A DNA stretch of 64,000 nucleotides. Source: Solimonas sp041659605. Lineage in GTDB: Bacteria > Pseudomonadota > Gammaproteobacteria > Nevskiales > Nevskiaceae. The number at the start of each line of letters is the position of its first letter. Position 1 is the stretch's first letter. Shown piece after piece: positions 56,915 to 64,000 of the stretch. The notes below the pieces were generated by a model. It worked only from the letters and a program-made list of their open reading frames with translations, was not told the DNA's origin and did no database searches. Position numbers and translations under genes: made by a program. The DNA lies in contig JBAZXW010000003.1 of assembly GCA_041659605.1 (NCBI GenBank), positions 124,001 through 188,000 on the forward strand, written 5' to 3'.

Positions 56915-57627
56915 GTCAAACCGTTCTGGTCACCGGCGCCAACCGCGGCATCGGGCAGGCCATCGCCATCGCGCTGGCACGCGCCGGCTACGACCTGGTG
57001 CTGCACTGCCGGCGCGAGGCCGAGGCGACGCGCCAGCAGGTCGAGGATCTGGGCCGCGTCGTGCGGGTCATCTGCTTCGACGTGTCCGACCGCGAACAGG
57101 CGCGTAGTGTGCTGAGCGCGGACGTCGAGGCGCACGGCGCCTACTACGGCGTGGCCTGCAACGCCGGCATCGCCCGCGACGGCGCCTTTCCGGCGCTGTC
57201 CGGCGAGGACTGGGACGGCGTGCTGCGCACCAACCTCGACGGCTTCTACAACGTGCTGCATCCGCTGGTCATGCCGATGATCCGCACGCGCAAACCCGGG
57301 CGTATCGTCACCATTGCTTCGGTGTCCGGATTGATGGGCAACCGCGGCCAGGTCAATTATTCGGCGGCCAAGGCCGGTATCATCGGTGCGACCAAGGCAC
57401 TCGCGGTGGAGCTGGCCAGCCGGCGCATCACCGTGAACTGTGTCGCGCCGGGCTTGATCAGGACGGATATGATCGACCAGGTTCCGGTCGACGAAGCCTT
57501 GAAGATGGTTCCGGCGGGCCGGGTGGGCGAGCCGGAGGAGGTCGCGGCGCTGGTCGCGTTCCTGATGTCGGAGCCGGCCGCGTACATCACGCGGCAGGTG
57601 ATCTCGATCAACGGCGGCATGTATTGA
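56911..57627 (+). CDS. 3-oxoacyl-ACP reductase (FabG type)
   Basis: NADPH-dependent keto reduction of the growing chain. 238 aa. Rossmann loop TGANRGIGQA, catalytic Ser in TIASVSGLMGN and the YxxxK in YSAAKAG. The end DMIDQVPVDEALKMVPAGRVGEPEEVA is typical. GTG start, four-base overlap with the gene before. Confidence 0.95.
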   Translation: MSQTVLVTGANRGIGQAIAIALARAGYDLVLHCRREAEATRQQVEDLGRVVRVICFDVSDREQARSVLSADVEAHGAYYGVACNAGIARDGAFPALSGEDWDGVLRTNLDGFYNVLHPLVMPMIRTRKPGRIVTIASVSGLMGNRGQVNYSAAKAGIIGATKALAVELASRRITVNCVAPGLIRTDMIDQVPVDEALKMVPAGRVGEPEEVAALVAFLMSEPAAYITRQVISINGGMY

Positions 57628-57674
57628 ATCTTGGGGTCATGGGTTAGGGTCTGGGGCAAGGGGTGGGCGTAGAG

Positions 57675-58913
57675 ATGGGCGCAGGAACAAAGCGGGTCGT
57701 CGTCACCGGCATGGCCGGCATCACGGCAATTGGATCGGACTGGGACAGCGTCGAAACCAGTCTGCGGAACAACGTCAGCGGCATCGAGAAAATGCCGGAG
57801 TGGGACCGTTTCACCGAGGTCAACACGCGCCTCGGCGGGCCGGTGAAGGACTTCAAGCTGCCGGCGCACTACACGCGCAAGGTCACGCGCACGATGGGGC
57901 GGGTTTCGCTGCTGTCGGTACGCGCGTCCGAGCTGGCGATCGAGAACGCCGGGCTCAAGGACGATCCCGAGATCAAGAGCGGCGCGATGGGCGTGTCCTA
58001 TGGCTCCTGCACTGGCAGCACCGACGCCGTCACCGAGTTCGGCGGCCTGATGGTCTCCGGCAAGCTCGGCCGCTTCAACGCGACGACCTACCTGCGCATG
58101 ATGTCGCACACCGCCGCGGTCAACATCGGCCTGTTCCTCGGCCTCAAGGGCCGCGTGATCCCGACCTGCAGTGCCTGCACCTCCGGCAGCCAGGGCATCG
58201 GCTACGCCTACGAGGCGATCAAGTACGGCATGCAGACGATGATGGTCGCCGGCGGCGCCGAGGAGCTGTGCCCGTCGGAAGCGGCGGTGTTCGACACGCT
58301 GTTCTCGGCGAGCCTGAAGAACGACGCACCCAAGACCACGCCTTCGCCTTTCGATCGCGACCGCGACGGCCTGGTGATCGGCGAGGGCGCGGCCACGCTG
58401 GTGCTCGAAGAATACGAGCACGCCAAGGCGCGCGGCGCAACGATCTACGCCGAGATCGTCGGCTACGGCACCAACGCCGACGGCGACCACGCCACCCATC
58501 CGAACCAGGAGACGATGGGCGGCGCGATGACGCTGGCGTTCAAGGACGCAGGGCTGTCGCCGCGCGACATCGGCTTCGTCTCCTGCCACGGCACCGCGAC
58601 CGAGCAGGGCGACATCGCCGAATCGAACATGACGCGGCGCTACTTCAACCGCGCAATTCCGGCGTCGTCGTGGAAGGGCCATCTGGGCCACACGCTCGGC
58701 GCCTGCGGCGCGATCGAGAGCTGGTGGATCATCGAGATGATGAACCGCGGCTGGTTTGCGCCGACGCTCAACCTGCACAATCTCGACCCGCGCTGCGGCG
58801 AGCTCGACTACGTCGTCGGCAGCGGCCGCGCGCTCCAGACCGAGCACGTCATCAACAACAACTTCGCCTTCGGCGGCATCAACACATCGCTGATCTTCCG
58901 TCGCACGATGTAA
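57675..58913 (+). CDS. Beta-ketoacyl-ACP synthase (FabF type), second ketosynthase
   Basis: 412 aa. Catalytic Cys in CSACTSGSQGIG, His in SCHGTATEQGD and in KGHLGHTLGACG; glycine-rich end NNFAFGGINTSLIF. A second active condensing enzyme beside that at 42781; one may prime the chain and the other extend it. ATG at 57675 follows GTAGAG; a GTG at 57663 is in frame. Confidence 0.93.
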   Translation: MGAGTKRVVVTGMAGITAIGSDWDSVETSLRNNVSGIEKMPEWDRFTEVNTRLGGPVKDFKLPAHYTRKVTRTMGRVSLLSVRASELAIENAGLKDDPEIKSGAMGVSYGSCTGSTDAVTEFGGLMVSGKLGRFNATTYLRMMSHTAAVNIGLFLGLKGRVIPTCSACTSGSQGIGYAYEAIKYGMQTMMVAGGAEELCPSEAAVFDTLFSASLKNDAPKTTPSPFDRDRDGLVIGEGAATLVLEEYEHAKARGATIYAEIVGYGTNADGDHATHPNQETMGGAMTLAFKDAGLSPRDIGFVSCHGTATEQGDIAESNMTRRYFNRAIPASSWKGHLGHTLGACGAIESWWIIEMMNRGWFAPTLNLHNLDPRCGELDYVVGSGRALQTEHVINNNFAFGGINTSLIFRRTM

Positions 58914-58928
58914 GAAAGGAGTTCCCCC

Positions 58929-59465
58929 ATGCTGCGTTCATTCAGACTCTTCTTCGTTGCGCTGTTCCTGCTTCCGCTGGCCGCGCTCGCCCAGGACAAC
59001 GTCTCCAAGGGCACCATCAGCGAGATGGGCTTCGGCAAGTTCGTCCTCAAGGAATCCGGCGGACTTGCACGTGTGTACCTCGTCGGCAAGCGCGACACCA
59101 GCTACGAGCCAGACGACTGGCGCCCCGCCGACGGCGACCAGGTGCAGGTCGCCTGGTTCGAGAAGAAGGGCAAGCTGGTGGCGTCCAACGTCAAGCTCGT
59201 CCGGCTCGGCCCCAACAGCGTGAACCCGAACGACATGGTCAGCCCGATGCGGGTGAAGGTCCAGGAGAGCGGCCGGAGCGGCATCATCGCGAAGATCAAG
59301 GGGACCTCGAAGGAAACGCGCTTCGCCTACGCGCGCAAGCGCACCGAGTTCGAGCCCGTGGGTTGGCAACCCCAGGCCGGCGAGGAAGTCGAAGTGCAGT
59401 TCGAAGCCGAATCCGGCCGGTCCGGCGTCACGTACGTGCTGACCAAGATCACGCGCATCAAGTAA
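58929..59465 (+). CDS. Secreted protein with two similar repeats, end of the pigment operon
   Basis: 178 aa. Signal peptide MLRSFRLFFVALFLLPLAALAQ. The mature part shows two copies of one beta-rich unit: TSYEPDDWRPADGDQVQVAWF (about 57-77) followed by LVASNVKLVRL, and TEFEPVGWQPQAGEEVEVQFE (about 139-159) followed by VTYVLTKITRI. Each resembles an OB/SH3-like barrel. No known function. 15 bases after the second KS and the last gene before the terminator, so it belongs to the cluster. Confidence 0.75.
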   Translation: MLRSFRLFFVALFLLPLAALAQDNVSKGTISEMGFGKFVLKESGGLARVYLVGKRDTSYEPDDWRPADGDQVQVAWFEKKGKLVASNVKLVRLGPNSVNPNDMVSPMRVKVQESGRSGIIAKIKGTSKETRFAYARKRTEFEPVGWQPQAGEEVEVQFEAESGRSGVTYVLTKITRIK

Positions 59466-59481
59466 GCGGGTATACCCCGGA

Positions 59482-59505
59482 CGTGTTCGGCGCGCGCCGA
59501 ACACG
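59482..59505. repeat. Perfect 24-base palindrome after the pigment operon
   Basis: CGTGTTCGGCGC followed directly by its reverse complement GCGCCGAACACG, 16 bases after the last stop. It could fold into a hairpin ahead of the real terminator or bind a dimeric protein. Confidence 0.7.
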
Positions 59506-59522
59506 CCCATGCACTGTATGAA

Positions 59523-59555
59523 GGCTGTCGCCGTTTGGCGACGGCCTCTTTTTTT
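59523..59555 (+). terminator. Rho-independent terminator of the rightward pigment operon
   Basis: GGCTGTCGCC (59523-59532), loop GTTT, GGCGACGGCC (59537-59546), then TC and seven T (59549-59555). Ten-base GC-rich stem with one G-T pair; a textbook intrinsic terminator. Confidence 0.9.
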
Positions 59556-59719
59556 GCCCGTTCATCCCGCTGCAAGCTCCACGCGCCTAGGTTGGACCGG
59601 CCTGCGCTGCACGGGCGCACGAGAGATCGCCAATCGAATTGTGACTCGACAAGGATCCCGGGGGGGCTCGTCACCGGCGCGCCGACAGGTCAGTCATAGC
59701 CCGACCCAGGAGACCCCCC

Positions 59720-60373
59720 ATGTCGACGAAGAATATCCGCGGCACCTTCCCTCGTCCTGCATTTGCACTCGCAGCAGCGATGCTGACGTTCAGCGCAAGC
59801 GCACACGAGATCGTCTACCAAGGACGCGCGACCGCCGCGAGCGGCAACGTCACGGTCCTCAGTCAGACCCACAAGATGCTGATTGCGGACGTCGGCATGA
59901 GTTGCACCGGCGACTCACGCGAGGAAGTCGTGGCCGCAGCGCAGAATCCCGCACCGCTGGCGCTGCAGGCCAACGACGTACGCTCGGCCGCACAAGGCGT
60001 CGACGGCGTCGCCGCGACCGAGTCCGGCATGCAGGAGATCCTGCTCGAAGTCCCCGGCGTCACGATCTCGGCCGACCAGATCCAGTCGTTCGCACAAGCC
60101 GAATGCAAGAGCGACGAGACCGTCGAAGTCAGCGGCGGATCGACGCTGAACAACGTCAACGTCAACGGCAAGCGCATCACCATCACCGGCGAGCCGAATC
60201 AGAAGATCAGCATTCCCAGCGTCGCGACCATCACGTTCAACGAGCAGGTGCGCTACAGCCGTGAGTTCCGCGCCGTCGGCATCCACGTGCAGCTCGCCGA
60301 TCCCTCCATGCCCGCCAGCGGCGACGTCCAGATCGCCGCCGCGCGCGCCAAGATCAAGACCTGCGAGATGTAG
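59720..60373 (+). CDS. Secreted protein of unknown function
   Basis: 217 aa. Signal peptide ends near FSASAHE; no membrane segment after it. Features: two cysteine-bearing segments (MSCTGDSREE and EAECKSDE-like AQAECKSD), then a beta-rich stretch VEVSGGSTLNNVNVNGKRITI, and a C-terminal CEM. I recognise no family. It has its own upstream region of about 160 bases after the terminator, with AGGAGA near the start, so it is probably expressed on its own. Confidence 0.75.
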   Translation: MSTKNIRGTFPRPAFALAAAMLTFSASAHEIVYQGRATAASGNVTVLSQTHKMLIADVGMSCTGDSREEVVAAAQNPAPLALQANDVRSAAQGVDGVAATESGMQEILLEVPGVTISADQIQSFAQAECKSDETVEVSGGSTLNNVNVNGKRITITGEPNQKISIPSVATITFNEQVRYSREFRAVGIHVQLADPSMPASGDVQIAAARAKIKTCEM

Positions 60374-60429
60374 CACGTCCTTCGGCAATGCACGCCGTAG
60401 GTGGTTAGTCGGAATTTCACATTGGATTT

Positions 60430-60523
60430 CCGTTCGCCCCGAGTGCCGCGCCGTAAGGCGCGGTGTATCGAGGGGCCGCGCAGCGTCTCGATACGCCGCT
60501 GCGCGGCTACTCGACACGAACGG
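60430..60523. repeat. Mosaic palindromic repeat
   Basis: The ends CGTTCGCCCCGAGT (about 60431) and ACTCGACACGAACG (to 60522) are inverted copies with 11 of 14 bases matching. Inside are two GC-rich hairpins: GCCGCGCC-GTAA-GGCGCGG and CCGCGCAGCG...CGCTGCGCGG, with GTATCGAG/CTCGATAC motifs. Intergenic, between the unknown secreted protein and the cupin gene. Confidence 0.8.
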
Positions 60524-60607
60524 GACTGAGTTGTTCGACGCGCTTCTGACTCACGCCACTAGCGCACCGCTTGCGCTCCGGTCCGCAGCGGGCTTCAATC
60601 CGATGCC

Positions 60608-61078
60608 ATGAAAAAGATCGCATTGAACCCGCTGCGGACCCACCTCGCCCTGTTCGCGTTGCTCGCGTGCGCCTCCGGCATCGCCGCAGGCGAAGCCCCG
60701 GACGAACAAGTCCGCGTCATCGCCCCCGCCCAGCTCGACTACCGCCTCGATCCAAAAGTCCCGGGCATCGGCATCGCCGTCGTCGCCGGCGACCCCAAGT
60801 CCGGGCCCTACACGATCCGCGCCCGCTTCGCCCCCAACACCCAGGCCGCCCCGCACCGCCACCCCGACACGCGCACGGTGACGGTCCTCGGCGGCACCTA
60901 CTACTTCGCGCAGGGCGAACAATTCGACCCTGCGAAGCTGCAGCCCCACACCCCCGGCACTGTCCTCATCGTCCCCGCCGGCACGCCGCACTTCAGCGCG
61001 GCGCGCGGCGAGGAAACGGTGGTGCAGGAGTCGGGTGTCGGACCGACGGGGCTGGAGCTGGTTCAGCCGAAGCGCTGA
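60608..61078 (+). CDS. Secreted cupin-domain protein
   Basis: 156 aa with signal peptide ending near GIAAGE. Cupin motif 1 is APHRHPDTRTVTVLGGTYYFAQGE, with two His likely binding a metal; motif 2 is GTVLIVPAGTPHF, with the second His set. Catalytic substrate unknown; small periplasmic cupins of this type are common and mostly uncharacterised. Converges on the DUF2834 gene. Confidence 0.83.
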   Translation: MKKIALNPLRTHLALFALLACASGIAAGEAPDEQVRVIAPAQLDYRLDPKVPGIGIAVVAGDPKSGPYTIRARFAPNTQAAPHRHPDTRTVTVLGGTYYFAQGEQFDPAKLQPHTPGTVLIVPAGTPHFSAARGEETVVQESGVGPTGLELVQPKR

Positions 61079-61108
61079 ACGGGGCACGGCTGCGGGTCTG
61101 CCTCGCCG

Positions 61109-61432
61109 CTACTGCTTGCTCTGATGCAACCGGAGCAGCAAGTAGGTCGCAAAACCAGTCGCCACGCCGGGGGCAACGCCAAGAAGCAGCGCAACCCACC
61201 CGTGCCTGACACCGAGCGTGCGGGCTTCGTAGATCACCCATACGGCCAGTACAGCCCACGACATGATCGCATCGAGGGCATAGCCGGACGCATATGGATT
61301 CACGAAGCCGGCCCCGAAGGCACCCAGGATGTCGCCTGAGTCCAAGAGCGGTGGGACAACAACGACCGAGAAGGCCACGCCAAATCCGGCCGCGAGGAAA
61401 ATGAGAAGGCTCTTGAAGACGGTGACGGACAT
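61109..61432 (-). CDS. DUF2834-like small membrane protein
   Basis: 107 aa, three membrane helices (about 8-30, 45-65, 80-100). Short basic loops, ends RLHQSKQ. Resembles the DUF2834 family of unknown role. ATG at 61432 (MSVTVFK) is preferred to a start 12 codons upstream. Confidence 0.65.
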   Translation of the reverse strand: MSVTVFKSLLIFLAAGFGVAFSVVVVPPLLDSGDILGAFGAGFVNPYASGYALDAIMSWAVLAVWVIYEARTLGVRHGWVALLLGVAPGVATGFATYLLLRLHQSKQ

Positions 61433-61539
61433 TTGAGATCCAATGATCAAAGGAAGGCTGCGCAACACTTCATCTTGTCGTTGCGAGAAGCCGAAGGCGA
61501 CGAAACAATCCAGTCAGGCTCTTCGCAAACAGCTTCGAG

Positions 61540-61794
61540 TTATGCGCCGAACACACGGCCAACCACCTTGCTCAGCCACCCTTGCCGTACAACCAGCTCC
61601 TCTTCGGAAAAGCGCAGAAGCCTCTGTTGTTTTAACTCCTCGACTAGAGCGCGCGTACTTCCGTGAGCCCACATGTTGCTCGGGCCATCGTGGAAACTCA
61701 GCACCTCAACGCCATTGTGAATAAGCGAGAAGTCCCGAGCAGCCTTTAGCCGCCCGTTCGTGCACCACTTCTGTTCCAACTCAGAAACAGGCAC
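61540..61794 (-). pseudogene. Small hypothetical ORF, probably 5'-truncated
   Basis: 84 codons from GTG 61794, but the open frame continues upstream to a TAA at 61905-61903 without any ATG, GTG or TTG. The upstream codons read like protein (IIAAFLTRYAPAEVKLDK). So the original start seems lost. Base composition is less GC-rich than its surroundings. No family recognised (FSLIHNGVEVLSFHDGPSNMWAHG is characteristic). Confidence 0.5.
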
Positions 61795-61975
61795 CTTGTC
61801 GAGCTTTACTTCTGCGGGTGCATAGCGCGTAAGGAACGCCGCGATGATCGCAGAAACGCGAGTGGTGTGGAGCCAGAGGACTTTTACGGCGTATACGCTG
61901 AATTAGCTTAGTCGGCTTGTCCGACAATCCGATCTCAATGCCTGATAAACCGCCGACCGGACTGTAATGTTTACC

Positions 61976-63448
61976 TCAGGTCGATCGCACGCGAGTGACC
62001 GCGGTCCGCCATCCTGCATACAGGCGCTCGGCTCGGCTGCGCTCCATCACCGGCGCAAACCGCCGGTCCGTTTGCCAGAGCTTCGCAATATCCTCGAGCG
62101 AGCCATAGACGCCGGCCTGTAGTCCGGCGAGGAAGGCAGCACCGAGCGCAGTGGTCTCGACGGTCTGCGGGCGCACGACGGGGATCTGCAGGACGTCGGC
62201 GAGACACTGGGTGAGCCAGTCGTTGACGACCATGCCGCCGTCGACACGCAGTTCGGTCGGTGCGACGGCGTCCTGCGCCATCGCCTGCATGAGGTCGTTG
62301 GTCTGGTAGCAGACGGATTCGAGTGCGGCGCGGACGATGTGGGCGATGCCGGTGTCGCGGGTCAGGCCGAAGATCGCGCCGCGCGCTTCGGGGTCCCAGT
62401 AGGGTGCGCCCAGGCCGGTGAAGGCGGGCACCAGGTAGACGCCCTGCGTGTCGTCGATCGACCTGGCGAGGCTCTCGGTGTCGCCGGCGGCCTTGATCAG
62501 GTGCATCGCGTCGCGCAGCCACTGCACGGCGGCGCCAGCGACGAAGATGCTGCCTTCGAGTGCGAAGGTCGCGCGGCCGTTGAGACGGTAGGCGACGGTC
62601 GACAGCAGGCGGTTCTTCGACAGGCGCAGCTCGTCGCCGGTGTTCAGCACCATGAAGCAGCCGGTGCCGTAGGTGGACTTGATCATGCCGGGCGCGAAGC
62701 AGGCCTGGCCGACGGTCGCGGCCTGCTGGTCGCCGGCGATACCGCCGATGCGGATCGGCGCGCCGAACAGCGCCGCCTCGGTGTTGCCGAAGTCCGCCGC
62801 CGAGTCGAGCACCTTGGGCAGCAGCGCGCGCGGCACCTTGAAGAAGGCCAGAAGCTCGTCGTCCCAGTCCTGCGTGCGCAGGTTGAACAGCGCGGTGCGG
62901 CTGGCGTTGGTGGCGTCGGTGGCGTGCACCTTGCCGGCGGTGAGCTTCCACAGCAGCCAGCTGTCGATCGTGCCGAAGGCGAGCTCGCCTTTCTCGGCGC
63001 GGGCGCGGGCGCCGGGCACATTGTCCAGCAGCCAGGCGATCTTGGTCGCGGAGAAGTAGGGATCGAGCAGCAGGCCGGTGCGCTCGTTGAGCCAGGCGGA
63101 ACGGTCCTGGTGTTGCTGGCAGAAGGCGCTGGTGCGGCGGTCCTGCCAGACGATGGCGCGGTGGATCGGCTTGCCGGTCGCGCGGTCCCAGATCACCGTG
63201 GTTTCGCGCTGGTTGGTGATGCCGATGCCAGCGATCGCCTTGGCGTCCTGCCCGGATTTCTGCAGCGCTTCGCGCACGCAGGCGAGCGTGTCGTCCCAGA
63301 TGCGATCGGCGTCGTGCTCGACATGGCCGGGCTGCGGGAAGTGCTGTGGCAGCTCGCGCTGCGCCATCGCCAGCTTGCGGCCGAGCCGATCGAAGACGAT
63401 CGCGCGGCTGCTGGTGGTGCCCTGATCGATCGCCAGCAAGGCTGTCAT
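61976..63448 (-). CDS. glpK: Glycerol kinase
   Basis: Phosphorylates glycerol with ATP to glycerol 3-phosphate. 490 aa, close to the family norm of about 500. FGGY-family signs: AIDQGTTSSRAIVFDRLG at the start, GITNQRETTVIWDRATGKP with IVWQDRRT, and KSTYGTGCFMVLNTG. Divergent from a monoacylglycerol lipase gene, so glycerol released by the lipase can be taken up into this step. Confidence 0.96.
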   Translation of the reverse strand: MTALLAIDQGTTSSRAIVFDRLGRKLAMAQRELPQHFPQPGHVEHDADRIWDDTLACVREALQKSGQDAKAIAGIGITNQRETTVIWDRATGKPIHRAIVWQDRRTSAFCQQHQDRSAWLNERTGLLLDPYFSATKIAWLLDNVPGARARAEKGELAFGTIDSWLLWKLTAGKVHATDATNASRTALFNLRTQDWDDELLAFFKVPRALLPKVLDSAADFGNTEAALFGAPIRIGGIAGDQQAATVGQACFAPGMIKSTYGTGCFMVLNTGDELRLSKNRLLSTVAYRLNGRATFALEGSIFVAGAAVQWLRDAMHLIKAAGDTESLARSIDDTQGVYLVPAFTGLGAPYWDPEARGAIFGLTRDTGIAHIVRAALESVCYQTNDLMQAMAQDAVAPTELRVDGGMVVNDWLTQCLADVLQIPVVRPQTVETTALGAAFLAGLQAGVYGSLEDIAKLWQTDRRFAPVMERSRAERLYAGWRTAVTRVRST

Positions 63449-63529
63449 CGCGCGCTCCTCGGTGTATGCCAAACTTGCAGCTGACGGCGGCAAGCGTCGG
63501 TCGTTCTTGAGTTTGGGGGAAGTTACACC

Positions 63530-64000
63530 GTGCGCAGTACGCAATTCCAGCTGAATCTGGACAGGGGCCGGTTCGCGCACGTCTACGCGTGGCTGCCGGC
63601 CGGTGAACCGCGCGCCTGCCTGCAGATCATTCACGGCATGGCCGAGCACGCCGGGCGCTATGCGCGCGTCGCCAAGGCGCTCGCCGACGCCGGCTACGCG
63701 GTGTATGCGCAGGACCTGCCGGGTCATGGGCGCAGCGTGCGCTCGGCCGACGAGCTGGGCCACACCGCCGACTACGGCGGCTGGCGCATCACTTTGTCGG
63801 CGATCAATTCGGTGCGCGGCGAAGTCGAGCGCCGCCACCCGGAGCTTCCGCTGTTCATGCTCGGCCACAGTCGCGGATCCTTCCTGCTGCAGCACTACCT
63901 GATCGAACACGGCGGCGGGCTGGCCGGCGCGGTGCTGTCGGCCAGCTGTGCCGACATGGGTCCGCTGCGCGCGGTCGGTCTCGCGCTGATCCGCACCGAG
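63530..64000 (+). CDS. Monoacylglycerol lipase-like alpha/beta hydrolase (3' end beyond window)
   Basis: 157 codons visible from a GTG at 63530, preceded by GGGGGA. Serine hydrolase fold: oxyanion segment HGMAEHAGRYARVA, YAQDLPGHGRS, and nucleophile GHSRGS. The matching Asp and His lie outside the window. Typical of the lysophospholipase/monoglyceride lipase group (MGLL-like). 81 bases from glpK on the other strand. No signal peptide, so probably cytoplasmic. Confidence 0.9.
   Translation, partial: MRSTQFQLNLDRGRFAHVYAWLPAGEPRACLQIIHGMAEHAGRYARVAKALADAGYAVYAQDLPGHGRSVRSADELGHTADYGGWRITLSAINSVRGEVERRHPELPLFMLGHSRGSFLLQHYLIEHGGGLAGAVLSASCADMGPLRAVGLALIRTE

Overview
This is a GC-rich chromosomal window of a gammaproteobacterium, most likely from the Xanthomonadales/Nevskiales branch. 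The reasons are the order PBP1A < > pilMNOPQ-aroK-aroB-dgt, the gltBD and hemE neighbourhood, palindromic REP-type repeats, and a xanthomonadin-like aryl polyene pigment locus with its own chorismatase. No rRNA, tRNA or CRISPR array was seen.

Layout. 1-2154: 5' part of a PBP1A gene, divergent from pilMNOPQ (type IV pilus assembly), which runs into aroK, aroB and dgt. 10.2-11.7 kb: a lipoprotein gene and a Phd/VapC-like pair whose PIN protein has lost most of its catalytic acids. 11.9-17.8 kb: gltB-gltD. 17.9-25.2 kb: a reverse-strand MexEF-OprN-type RND operon that also carries a thioredoxin and an Old Yellow Enzyme reductase. It faces a cysteine-rich TetR regulator across a clear operator. 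25.4-38.4 kb: TetR, a truncated globin, a PQQ-type sugar dehydrogenase, YceH, a membrane GGEEF cyclase, hrpA (with a REP element inside the coding sequence), an unknown protein, pyrF, hemE, an acyltransferase, and an AAA+ ATPase with an N-terminal MshEN (c-di-GMP-binding type) motif pair.

38.6-59.5 kb: two divergent, tightly packed gene sets starting near 48.7 kb. Leftward: acyl carrier protein, membrane protein, 3-hydroxybenzoate ligase candidate, dehydratase, flavin halogenase-like enzyme, acyltransferase, ketosynthase, chain length factor, second dehydratase-like protein, then a flavin monooxygenase, a TauE-type and a BASS-type transporter on the same strand. Rightward: chorismatase (XanB2 type), acyltransferase, second ACP, dehydratase, glycosyltransferase, thioesterase, LolA-like carrier, MMPL exporter, DUF3261 lipoprotein, dehydratase, FabG, FabF and a two-repeat secreted protein, closed by a strong terminator. 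Together they outline a pathway: chorismate to 3-hydroxybenzoate, loading on ACP, iterative polyene extension, possible halogenation, transfer to a glycosylated lipid, and export to the outer membrane. The shikimate genes aroK/aroB in the same window supply its precursor.

59.7-64.0 kb: secreted proteins of unknown function, a cupin, a DUF2834 protein, a 5'-broken small ORF, then glpK divergent from a monoacylglycerol lipase gene that runs off the window. Three kinds of palindromic repeats are present, two of them inside reading frames that stay open.
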